A stretch of DNA of 49,768 bases. Source: Aureobasidium sp. EXF-3400 (Eukaryota; Ascomycota; Dothideomycetes; Dothideales; Saccotheciaceae). The stretch is taken from contig SWBL01000360.1 of NCBI GenBank assembly GCA_024195585.1, forward strand, positions 1 through 49,768, in the 5' to 3' direction. Below the pieces are notes generated by a model. The model was not told where the DNA came from and did no database searches. It saw only the letters and a list, made by a program, of their open reading frames with translations. Each line of letters begins with the position of its first letter. Position 1 is the first letter of the stretch. Made by a program: the position numbers and the translations under genes. Shown piece after piece: positions 21,823 through 30,625 of the stretch.

Positions 21823-23240
21823 ATGACCGACCGACCCCCGCCGCTCAAGCGCCGACGAGTGTCGAACTCGGCCGAAGACATGCAACACAGTATTGTTGAT
21901 CCGGGCACCATCAAGATCAACGTCAGCGGAGCCTACATCATTGATAATGGCGAAGCCCAATCACCCGCCAGCGATAGCGGAGTCGAGGAACAAGGCTATG
22001 AGCATGACCGCCGCGACATCCGTCTGCCGAATCATACCTCAGTCGTCAGCCACGTTGCCGCTGACATTGGCGGCTCCCTTGCTAAAGTCGTTTACTTCTC
22101 ACGCGAGCCTGGTGCAAAAGAGCCGGGAGGTCGTCTACACTTTTTGCGCTTCGAGACGGAGAGGATCGATACGTGTATTGAGTTTATGCGCGAGTTGCAA
22201 AAGAAGCAGAAGAGAGCCAATGGCGGAAAGCAATCCGAACTCTGCGTCATGGCTACCGGTGGTGGTGCTTTCAAGTACTACGATCGCATAAAGGAAAGAT
22301 TGGGTGTTGATGTTATGAGAGAGGATGAGATGGAATGTCTGATCCAAGGTTTGGACTTCTTCATCACTGAGATTCCGAATGAGGTATTCACATACCACGA
22401 CGAGGACCAGGACAACCTTATACACTACACTGACGCTCGCGCTGACGTGTATCCATATCTCCTTGTCAACATTGGCAGTGGTGTGAGTATGATCAAGGTC
22501 GAAGGGCCTTCCAAGTTCCAGCGTATTGGCGGAACATCACTCGGTGGTGGTACCCTCTGGGGTCTGCTCTCTCTGCTCACCGGAGCACGCACATTCGACG
22601 ATATGTTAGCAATGGCAGATGCTGGCGACAACTCGACAGTAGATCTTTTGGTCGGCGACATTTACGGTCAAGGAATGGGCTACGACAAGATTGGCTTGAG
22701 CGAGAGGACCATTGCCAGTTCATTCGGCAAGGTCTTCAAGCGAAAAAGAGAGGCAGAACAGAATGCCGAGGACGGACAACTACAACATGAAGATGGTCCA
22801 GGAGGATACGATACAGCAACACCAGAAGGTGCTGCTAAGCAACAATCAGATCGCAAGTTTGACATTGGCGAGGGTCGTATGTTTGCACCTCAAGACATTT
22901 CACGGAGTCTGCTATATGCAGTCAGGTTAGTTTTGCCCCAAACCCAGTATCGCTAGGCTTGCAGATCACTAACAGCAACCACAGTAACAACATCGGTCAA
23001 ATCGCCTACCTCCAATCAGAAAAACACAACCTCAAACACATCTACTTTGGCGGTAGTTTCATCCGCGGCCATCGTCAAACCATCCACACCCTATCCTTCG
23101 CCATCAAGTTCTGGAGCAAAGGCAACAAACAAGCATACTTTTTGCGTCACGAAGGCTATCTCGGTGCAGTAGGCGCATTCCTCAAACGACAACCCAGAAA
23201 TTTTGGCCGCAGAGGCAGTGTTCATGAAGAGGAGTCATGA
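21823..23240 (+). CDS. Pantothenate kinase (eukaryotic type II PanK)
   Basis: Two exons, 21823..22925 and 22985..23240 (59-nt intron), encode 452 residues. The enzyme phosphorylates pantothenate with ATP, the first committed and usually rate-limiting step of coenzyme A synthesis. An N-terminal basic patch (LKRRR) and disordered region of about 90 residues precede the ASKHA-fold kinase: phosphate-1 loop [15 protein letters not shown], the [15 protein letters not shown] block, catalytic and adenosine elements [14 protein letters not shown], and [15 protein letters not shown]. The second exon completes the core with [11 protein letters not shown] and a C-terminal [11 protein letters not shown], both family hallmarks. 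ATG 21823 is the first ATG in frame; the upstream open codons begin only with GTG. Confidence is high. Confidence 0.95.
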
Positions 23241-23578
23241 ACTTCTGTTCTCTTTGATCCTTTATCTTTTTCCTCTTCTGATCAACACATTCGCTATACC
23301 CTAGACCTTTTTGTTTTGGATACGCGTAACGGCATAGATTCGGTATAATAGAAAGAAAGCGAGGCATTGATTTTGTTCCTTCTCATAATAGCTTTCTTGT
23401 TTTCCAGGGCGTCGCCATTTAGTGCTCGTAAAATTCAATTTTCTACACCAGATTCTTCACACTTTTCGTCCGCGTGAACGAGCACACAAGCAGACGAACC
23501 GTCCGCGTGACAATAAGAGTCTGAAAGAATTGCGATTGCAATGTCAGTCAGTTGATCAATAAAAAGACAAAAACAGAT
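23241..23578. other. Intergenic region, pantothenate kinase 3' end to tRNA-Gly
   Basis: About 340 bases, presumably the PanK 3' UTR. The direct repeat CGTCCGCGTGA is seen twice (about 23467 and 23500). On the minus strand, T-runs just past the tRNA fit Pol III termination. Confidence 0.45.
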
Positions 23579-23648
23579 GTCGCAGCCGTGAATCGAACAC
23601 GGGGCTCGTGCATGGCAAGCACGAATTTTACCACTAAACCACTGCGAC
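23579..23648 (-). tRNA. tRNA-Gly (GCC)
   Basis: A 70-nt cloverleaf without an intron. Acceptor strands GTCGCAG and CTGCGAC pair fully. The D arm contains TGGTTTAGTGGTA. The anticodon loop TTGCCAT sits on a CGTGC/GCACG stem, giving anticodon GCC (Gly). The T arm is CCGTG-TTCGATT-CACGG. Runs of five T on the minus strand follow the gene, fitting RNA polymerase III termination. It lies between the converging PanK and kelch genes. Confidence 0.96.
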
Positions 23649-23762
23649 TTGTGTGATTGGATGATGGAAAAACTGCTTTGCGGCAGTCTATATATTTCTG
23701 CATCAAACCGTTCGCAGCCTCCTGCAAGGCGTCTTGCAAGTCCAATTGACTACCTAGCTCTC

Positions 23763-25386
23763 TCACTTCTCCACTTCAATCATCAACCCATCGCCCCTAA
23801 CTTTTCCATCAACAACACCACCCCACACAAAAACACATCCACCATCGATTTCCTTGACTTTTGATGCGCCAAATCCTGTTCTTCCGCCTATGCCTCTGTC
23901 GTTTTGTCCTTCTTGTATCATGATGCCTTCGGCATTGAAGTATCGCACTTCTGCCCATTCATTCGTTGCATTTTTCTTACTGATTGCATCTCGAGCGCGG
24001 TCCTTTAGACTCGCTGCTGTGGTGGATGAGGAGGTGAGTTGCATGGTTGAAAGAGTGTATGGCGTAACGTGAAGGAGATAATTGCGGCCTTGACCTGTCG
24101 TCACGGGTAATAATGCCGCTGAGCCTTCTGGGGTTGGAGGTGCAGCTTTCTCAGTAAAGGGTGGGAGGTAGCACCAAGGGCTCAATGGCATAGGACCTGC
24201 GGTTGGAGAATTGGTGTAGGAGGGCGAGCTGAAGGAGAGATCGAGGTAGTGTGTTGAGCTTCTTGAGACCAAGTAGAGGCGGTTGTCGTGGAAGGTTATG
24301 CTGGGACTTGTGGTTGCAAGGTATGTTGCTGGAGGTGAGGGTAATTGAGACCATGTTTTTGAGGCTATGTCGAAGGTCCAGAGTTCCGAGGTGGCTCTGC
24401 TTAAAAGAGTCAGTCTGGATGTCCAAGTTGTCTTGGAGCGAACAGCAGCGAGAAGTCTCTCCGGGTGCTACTGCATATCGCAGTTCACGCTCCTTGCAGG
24501 GTGCAGAGCGATATATGAGCTGTAGAATTGTACGATTCACAAACAGAGCAGTATCCATCGAGAGCCGTTATGATCTCCGACTCTCTTTGGATGAAGCTGA
24601 GATATGAAAATGATCGTTTCTTCATGCAACTACACACATGAAAGACTTTTGGAGGAGGGGAGTATAATACGATCGGAAGGTCGACATACCTGTCTTCATC
24701 CTCACAGATACCCCCAAACACAACGAATGTGCCATACGTGCTCGTGGTCAATGGCTCAGGCACCATCTTCGCCGGATCTGGAGGTAGCTGAGGAGCTACA
24801 TTCTCATCGGTCCTCTGATGCTCAGGTTGAGGCTGTGCACTTGCAGTAGCAGCTGCAAAATACCTCGCCTTTGGTACATCTCCTACAGCATCCAAGCTTG
24901 ACCAGGAATTCGTATCTGTATCGAAAACCCACACTCTGCCTTTCTCCTCGAGAAGTCCATTCGCGTCCGAGCCACCAAAGATGTAGATTTGGTCGTCTAT
25001 GACTGCTGCGCTGTGGCCATATCTTGCAGGTGGCGATGCAGATGTTGGTTCAAGGCGTTGATAATCTGTGCTTTCTATACCTGAGGAAGGAAGAATAATC
25101 ATGTGCATAGCATTATCAGCAAGCTGGAGTTGTGTCAGCCAGAATGTCCATGATAAATTTGCTCGGAAGTACCACCGACCTCATTACCATGTGTCTTTCC
25201 TCCGAAGACGTATGCCCTTCCTTTGACCTCAGAAATGCTGTGGTGTACTCGTGGTAGATCTACATCGGTAATAGGTCTGATGGTGGCTTTGAGTGGGAGG
25301 GTTGGATCGTAAATGCCTTTGGCCAGCGCAAGACCACCTTCGACCAGGTGCTCGACTGCATACAAGACTCCCGCTGCTTCTGCCAT
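23763..25386 (-). CDS. Kelch-repeat beta-propeller protein
   Basis: Three exons, 25386..25180, 25123..24690 and 24396..23763, encode 424 residues. The frame joins kelch-type blades: HHSISEVKGRAYVFGGKT, ARYGHSAAVIDDQIYIFGGSD with VWVFDTDTNSWSSL, ARYFAAATASA with GTFVVFGGICEDED, ELWTFDIASKTWSQLPSP and DNRLYLVS. The conserved GG pairs and the Tyr-to-Trp spacing are visible. The last part (WAEVRYFNAEGI ... VFVWGGVVDGKVRGDGLMIEVEK) closes the propeller. No catalytic or localisation domain accompanies it, so the molecular role (scaffold or adaptor) is not determined. The first intron uses a non-standard GTCGGT donor, chosen because it keeps GNELADNAMH in frame. The second intron (24689..24397) is 293 nt, long for this window. 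ATG 25386 is the first in-frame ATG. Confidence 0.82.
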
Positions 25387-25704
25387 TTGTTTTGATCTTC
25401 TTTTCACTTTAGTGAATTATGCCAGGCAGATGATAAAGGAGGGATGTTGATGCGAGGCTTCAAAGAATCAGGTGTTGTTGCACCAACCACCTGTGTGGAT
25501 GCATGATGTAATATGAGCGGGGAGCTCTCATCTCGCATCTCACGAGATTGATTATATACAAGCAAAGAAGGGGCGCTAATTACAAAAACTTAACTGAAGC
25601 TTGAGCCCTTGTCAAGCTAACAACTATTCCTCTTTCCAAAAGACTTAGATAGAGACTTAGATAGATCGTTTGGTGAGCATGTAGCAAAAAAGTCAAAAAG
25701 ACAT
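25387..25704. promoter_or_regulatory. Upstream region of the kelch gene, with a 12-bp tandem repeat
   Basis: About 320 bases between the kelch start codon and tRNA-Thr. AGACTTAGATAG is repeated exactly in tandem at 25641..25652 and 25653..25664. T-runs on the minus strand just past the tRNA (25685-25700) fit Pol III termination. Confidence 0.5.
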
Positions 25705-25792
25705 GCCCATTCACGGAATCGAACCATGGATCTTGTCATATCACCTTTGGAAGGTTTACGAGTGACACGCCGTACCACTTGGCCAAACGGGC
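25705..25792 (-). tRNA. tRNA-Thr (CGT), intron-containing
   Basis: An 88-nt gene. Acceptor strands GCCCGTT and AATGGGC pair with one G-T wobble. The D arm holds GGCCAAGTGG. The anticodon stem GTGTCA/TGACA carries the loop CTCGTA followed by about 17 extra bases (ACCTTCCAAAGGTGATA region), an intron at the usual position after nucleotide 37. The anticodon CGT reads ACG (Thr). The T arm contains GGTTCGATTCC. T-rich tracts follow on the minus strand. Confidence 0.92.
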
Positions 25793-26556
25793 AGTTATGC
25801 TTTCAATACAACTTTTGGCTATACATTTTCAGGATCTTTTTGTTGTCTTGTTGATTGGGACTGCGACGAAAGAGCGTATTTTCCAACTCATTCTTTTGGT
25901 AAAACTCGACAAGAACAAGCTGTCCTTTCTTGCGAGGCTAAAACATTCTTAGCGATCGAAGTTTCTGTAATTTGGGAAGGTAAAAAGCTATTTCTTAATA
26001 TAAAAAGTTCTGCTGGTTGCAAGTGAAAAACCTAGCAAAAGGCAAACGGCTGGTCCCGACAACACCACCACTGGCTGCCCTTTTCTACCGTCTGTTTGCT
26101 TCCGAAAACTGCCTCCTTAGACCGAGTCTTGGTCTGTCGCGAAAGAAAAAAAAAAGAAAAAAAATGTTGTAAGCTTCATCTCAGTCACCGTGGCGTGCTA
26201 TGCTGTGTAACTTCCAGGCTGCCATTTTCTTCTCGAGCAGAAGCGATTTCTTAAGCCATAACAATTCACAGTGTACTCAACATCAAATGTATGGCCACTA
26301 AGAGCCGTCGTGATTACATCTGCCAGTAATTCTGTGTTCATTCTGGGCTTCATGATGACTGGCTTCAGAGACATTGATAGGGCTGCATGCATGATGTTGA
26401 CCACAATTGCTGGAGTGCATGAAGCAAGGACTCACAGCTGTGCCGCAGACCAACCATAGGTATAAACTAGCGGTGTGCTCCATCACAACTTGTCAATTCA
26501 CCATACAACTATATCATCACATCGAGTCCCGTTTTTTTCAAACTACAACAACAATC
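25793..26556. promoter_or_regulatory. Intergenic region with promoter of the first tandem membrane-protein gene
   Basis: About 760 bases. The proximal part holds two blocks that recur upstream of the next gene: TGGAGTGCATGAAGCAAGG at 26411..26429, and TATAAACTAGCGGTGTGC with CCATCACAAC at 26461..26489. An A-rich run lies at 26145-26165. An imperfect hairpin (AGACCGAGTCTTGGTCT, 26119-26135) is present, without evidence that it is transcribed. Confidence 0.55.
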
Positions 26557-27108
26557 ATGTCTAGAAATTGCCCTCCTTGCTATCCCTGCACCGCAAACCC
26601 CAGCTGGATGCAGACCATACGCTCGATTCTCTGCATAAGCATCGCTCTCACCACAGTAATCCTTGTTATGTCAATTGTATTCGGTACTCTCTCTCTTCTG
26701 CTCGGTACCCTCTTCTCTTTTCTGGACGTCAACTATGGTCAACAATTCAACGATTACCTTGTAGAGATGCTCGAACTGCCTATGGAAGATGACGAAGACG
26801 AAGACAAAGAAACAAAATCACAAAACTATTCCATCCCACCTCGAAAGCGCTCTTCCCCTCGGCCGTTTGGACTCACACCAATGGAGTTAAACCTGATCTG
26901 TGTCGTTCTTGAGATGCAGCAGGAGGACTTGGTACCCACTTGGTCGAGCCTTGGTAAATACTGCAGCTTGGTGTGCAAACGTGGTGGCAAAGGACTTGCT
27001 GAAGGAACGATTATTCTGATTCTGCTGAGGCCTGCGTGGTGGGTATACAGAAGACTGGTTGCGAGGTTCGTCTCCCACAACTTCATGGAGGTACAAACGG
27101 AGCTGTAA
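26557..27108 (+). CDS. Small membrane protein of unknown family, tandem copy A
   Basis: One exon encodes 183 residues. I do not recognise the family. The N-terminus has three closely spaced cysteines (CPPCYPC, 5-11), which could be lipidated. A strongly hydrophobic stretch at about 21-55 (ALTTVILVMSIVFGTLSLLL) could span the membrane once or as a hairpin. An acidic linker (MEDDEDEDKE) and a basic Pro/Ser patch (PPRKRSSPRP) follow, then LNLICVVLEMQQ, SLGKYCSLVCKRGG and a second hydrophobic segment (GTIILILLRPAWW, about 149-161). No signal-peptide cleavage site is obvious. The next gene has the same order of elements and shares short identities, and the two promoters share sequence, so the pair looks like an old tandem duplication. 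ATG 26557 is the first ATG in frame. Confidence 0.7.
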   Translation: MSRNCPPCYPCTANPSWMQTIRSILCISIALTTVILVMSIVFGTLSLLLGTLFSFLDVNYGQQFNDYLVEMLELPMEDDEDEDKETKSQNYSIPPRKRSSPRPFGLTPMELNLICVVLEMQQEDLVPTWSSLGKYCSLVCKRGGKGLAEGTIILILLRPAWWVYRRLVARFVSHNFMEVQTEL

Positions 27109-27411
27109 AACTGCACAGTCATTTGCCTATGAGAGGTGTGTGCTCCTGAGAGCTGTGAAATTCATGTCTTCCAATGGACAGACCCTGTTCCCTCAGACAC
27201 ACTGTGCATTCCGACAGCTGAATTTACTAGTTGGAGCACGAGGCGGAGCAAGAGAGACTGAGCCACTTGTGTTTGGAGTGTATGGAAGCAAGGGAGAATA
27301 ACCGCGCCACACACGATACATATATCAAGCGGTGTTCGCCATCATCGCAACCTTTCGAGACACTCAACAGAGCATCAACTCTTGTCAAATACTCCTTGAA
27401 CTCCACGAAAC
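27109..27411. promoter_or_regulatory. Promoter of the second tandem membrane-protein gene
   Basis: The 303 bases carry the counterparts of the upstream blocks of copy A: TGGAGTGTATGGAAGCAAGG at 27274..27293 and TATATCAAGCGGTGTTCGCC with ATCATCGCAAC at 27321..27351. Their distances to the start codon (138 and 84-91 bases) nearly match those of copy A (146 and 88-96). Confidence 0.6.
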
Positions 27412-28071
27412 ATGGATCCCCCCATGATTGCTGCGTTCATGAGCGAAGTTCGCTCAATCCTCACTCATACCCTCAACATCACCTTTTTCGTCAGCATACA
27501 ACTGGTTTTCCTCTCGACGATCGACGTCCTTGTTCCATTTTTGCTCTCCTTCTCTGGTATCGTCTGGCATGACAACTACCAAAACTTGCTTCTCTGGTTT
27601 CTCGCATTACCGCTCTCTGCAAAACAGCAAGACACCTCAGCAGAAGAACAACCTGAAAAGCATCTCCCTACATGGCGAGAAAAATTAGAGCCAAACACCG
27701 CAGAAGCCATGGAGAACAAGGCAGCAATGGAAGTCAGGTTCACCACAAGACAGCGATCTTTGCCCTCTTTGCCGATAAATCTGCTTGTCTTTTTTATCAG
27801 CTTGGAGAGAGGTTTGGCATCGAAGACAGGCGCGTATGGAATGTCTGGCTTCAGTCTCTTGAGCTTGTGGCAGTTGTGTCGATTGGCGGCAGTAGCGATC
27901 CCCAGAGGAGTTATCGAGGGGTTAGCGACATGGATGCTGTTAAAGGAAGTCTTGTGGTATTTCAGGACAAGGTTCGGCTCTCACGACACTACAGACCAAG
28001 AAGATGGGTCTTCTAAGTGCACAACCTGCTATGGTATCCCAGAGTCACAAATGTCACAGGAAGAAGTGTGA
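27412..28071 (+). CDS. Small membrane protein of unknown family, tandem copy B
   Basis: One exon encodes 219 residues, family unrecognised. A hydrophobic stretch (about 20-52: TFFVSIQLVFLSTIDVLVPF) and a second hydrophobic patch (LLLWFLALPLS) precede a charged linker (SAEEQPEKHLPTWREKLEP). Then come LPINLLVFFISLERG and a long hydrophobic or amphipathic C-terminal part (LWQLCRLAAVAIPRGVIEGL ... MLLKEVLWYFRTRF). The tail is acidic and has CTTCYG. Elements align with copy A in order: RSIL near the N-terminus, a N-L-hydrophobic block, S-L-x-x-x-C, G-x-x-E-G, and a W/Y-R-aromatic end. Protein identity is low and promoter similarity is clearer. Function is unknown; a lineage-specific membrane protein is the honest description. 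Confidence 0.72.
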   Translation: MDPPMIAAFMSEVRSILTHTLNITFFVSIQLVFLSTIDVLVPFLLSFSGIVWHDNYQNLLLWFLALPLSAKQQDTSAEEQPEKHLPTWREKLEPNTAEAMENKAAMEVRFTTRQRSLPSLPINLLVFFISLERGLASKTGAYGMSGFSLLSLWQLCRLAAVAIPRGVIEGLATWMLLKEVLWYFRTRFGSHDTTDQEDGSSKCTTCYGIPESQMSQEEV

Positions 28072-28528
28072 AAACACACAATCGTGTCCAGAGTCGAGGA
28101 GTATCCAGAGGGAGCTATCGAGATGAACAGCTCTCGAAGCGCATCGCTCGGTTGCTAGAAGTATCTCTGCATTTCTACAGCTATCACACATCGACACACT
28201 TGTTTACTGGGAGGAAGAGGAAGGCGGATATACAAATGCAAACACAGAAATGCTGTTGGACTTTATGGTGCTCATAATCTCAAAGACGCGCCTTGCTGAA
28301 AAAAAAAAAAACATGAATTTATCTCCCATTTTTCCATCGTCTCGACAAAAAAAAAACAAGCAACTTTGCGTGCCGGAGAGTGCCATCATAACAAGATTTT
28401 TCGTGAACAAGAAGAAACCCAAAAGGAGAAGAGGAAAAGGAAAGTAGAAGAGTCGGAGAAAGAGCTCTTCCACATGCCATCGAGGAAAAGGCTTGGTTCT
28501 GTGAAGAAAATAGAAACGAAAAGAGGGC
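28072..28528. other. Convergent intergenic region, copy B / Brr6-Brl1 gene
   Basis: About 460 bases between converging stop codons with two A-runs (28301-28312 and 28348-28357) and an A/G-rich stretch to 28450. No gene is recognisable. Confidence 0.5.
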
Positions 28529-30089
28529 TCAGCAGAACTGTAGTCTCCTCACTGGTGAAGTTTCCCTGTCTGCCGCGTACTGGCTAGCCGCTGGCTCGAG
28601 CCCCAACTGCTGGCCTTGCTGATAAGGATTGTTGTTCCATTCCAGTGCAGGGTTGTAAGAGTGCTGAGGAGTGGGTGGAGGAGCACCATTGTAGTAATGA
28701 TGATGCTGAGCACTAGCGTTCTCAGCAGCCTTGTCGCGGAAGACGCTGAATGCAAAGTTGGAGCCAGCAATGGTCACGAAGATCAAGAGAACCGTGAAAA
28801 TCTAGTCACAATTCGTCAGTCGGGGCAATTCATATCAGAGTTCAAAATACAGGTAGAGCTTACCATGGCTTTGTACGAGATGGGCTCGATGAAGCTGTTG
28901 AAGATTTCGGCAAAGGCATGAGCGCTGATCCTCGCGCGACCGACATTCTGAGGGTTCTGGTTCATGCACTGCTCCCAGTTGTTACAAGCATTCTCTAGGA
29001 CTGGTGCGCGAGTCGCTGGATCGCAGCGATTTTGGTTGTAATCTCTTGCGCAAGCGGCCATCTGTGCAAGCACCTCTGCCACAGCGATGCTTGTCTTCTT
29101 GTCGACATCGCCACGGATGGTGGCCCAGAAACTGTACAGAATATACATTATGCTGCCAATGAGGAACATGTTGAGAAGTAGTTGTGCGTAGAAGGAGAGG
29201 ACGTGAGGTAATGTTGGATGTGCGGTGATGAATTCGAACACGGTTAAGGTCCAGTGCTTGCTGGGAGTTTGCGGGTATTGATGTTGTTGCTGCTGTTGTG
29301 GCTGCTCTTGCGAAGGTATGGGCTTGTCCAGGCTCTTATCCTGTTTGCTGCTCACCTTGCGTGGCTTGGCGACTTGAATCTGCTTTACTTCTGTCTCAGA
29401 GTCTGAGATGCTGTCTCTTCGAGGTACCAGAGCCTGCTGTTCCTTGCTCCTTCTCTTCATGATCTTGCGCTCGGCTCCGTGGGCATAGTCCTCTTTTGAA
29501 CGCGGAGATGAAGCCAGATCCTTGAAACCCTTCCACCAACTCTGACGGCGTGACATCGAGTCCTTGTCCTTCTCTTTCTTCCCTCCAGCAGTGAAAACTG
29601 GTTTGCTCATGGTATCCAGGTTGGAGAACTTTGATCTCAGGCTCATATCGGGAGTAGCGTCACTATCGACGTCGTTGCGCTCGGGTGATTTGGGAGTCTC
29701 GCCGCCAGAGGATGCAAAGTCGTCAACGTCCAGTTTCCTCGGAGTAGAGAACAAGGGGTTATTTCGCATCGACGGGGGTAGAGCAGGCAGAGGCTTGGGC
29801 GACGAGAAAAAGTGTGGCTGAGAAGCGGGTTCGCGAAGGCTGGGAAAGGTTTGTTTGTTTGGCGATCCAAAGACTGCGTAGCTACCTGTTAATACCATTA
29901 GTCACCTATGAAGTGGACCTTGGTTCGATCACACGCGAGCACACGGGACGTACGTTTCTTGTCGTTTGTGTTGACGTTGTTGCGCTGCGAGTTGCGTCCT
30001 ACTTGAGCGAAGGGTGACCGTTCATCCAAAGGTCCTGTCCCATTTTCGTACTGGAAGTCCATAGGCGTGGCATGCATGCGGTTCGCCAT
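28529..30089 (-). CDS. Brr6/Brl1-type nuclear envelope protein
   Basis: Three exons, 30089..29954, 29885..28864 and 28801..28529, encode 476 residues. The first 264 residues are disordered and basic, with S/T-P sites and a polyQ run near the domain. Residues 265-386 match the Brr6/Brl1 C-terminal domain: HPTLPHVLSFYAQLLLN leading into the first transmembrane helix, a lumenal loop with four cysteines (324, 333, 346, 352; NRC, ACNNW, QCMNQNP), RARISAHAFAEI and FIEPISYK. A second transmembrane helix (IFTVLLIFVTIAG) comes from the last exon. Brr6 and Brl1 help fuse inner and outer nuclear membranes during nuclear pore assembly and affect membrane lipid composition; the cysteines form disulfides in the perinuclear space. 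Filamentous fungi usually have a single gene, so assigning Brr6 rather than Brl1 is not attempted. The polyQ run may vary in length. Confidence 0.93.
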
Positions 30090-30625
30090 GTTTGCTTGTT
30101 GATGCGAGAAGGAGGAGCAAAAACGTTACAATTTACAAACAAAGGTTGTTGACATGGCAAGACGACCGCTAAAGCTGAAATCCGGGGTCACCCTGACACG
30201 TCCAACACGCACTCACGCTCCAGCACGCGTTCCACTCTATCACCTGCATTCGAGGTCATCATTGCGAATCGCTTGATGGATTGGTTTGCTGCACAAAACA
30301 TTGCTCACTGCATTGGGACACAGACATTCTTTCTTGAAGGACAAAAAGTAGATTGGAAATCGAACTGCGTAAAGAGGTATCGTGCATGAGTAAAACAACA
30401 AAAGAGAAAGCAAAAACTAAACACCCATGTCTTGCTCCACCAATTTTGGTCCTTTTCCTCTTTGCTCCTGATAACTCCTGCAAAAACGGTTCGTCCTTTT
30501 CGCATTCCCTAAATATATGAACAGAAAAATACCCTCCTCTTTCCTCTCTCACAATGAAGATTAGTAATGAGAGATAGCGTGAGTAAGAATGAATAGAGTC
30601 AAGCAGACCACATAACGTGGTGAGT
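30090..30625. other. Intergenic region, Brr6/Brl1 promoter and 3' end of the 1,222-residue gene
   Basis: About 540 bases between two minus-strand genes. No coding or RNA signal is evident. Confidence 0.45.

Noticed and set aside
26035..26165. Possible structured noncoding RNA near an A-run
   Set aside because: There is one small hairpin only, with no match to snRNA, snoRNA or 5S features and no Pol III terminator in a suitable place.
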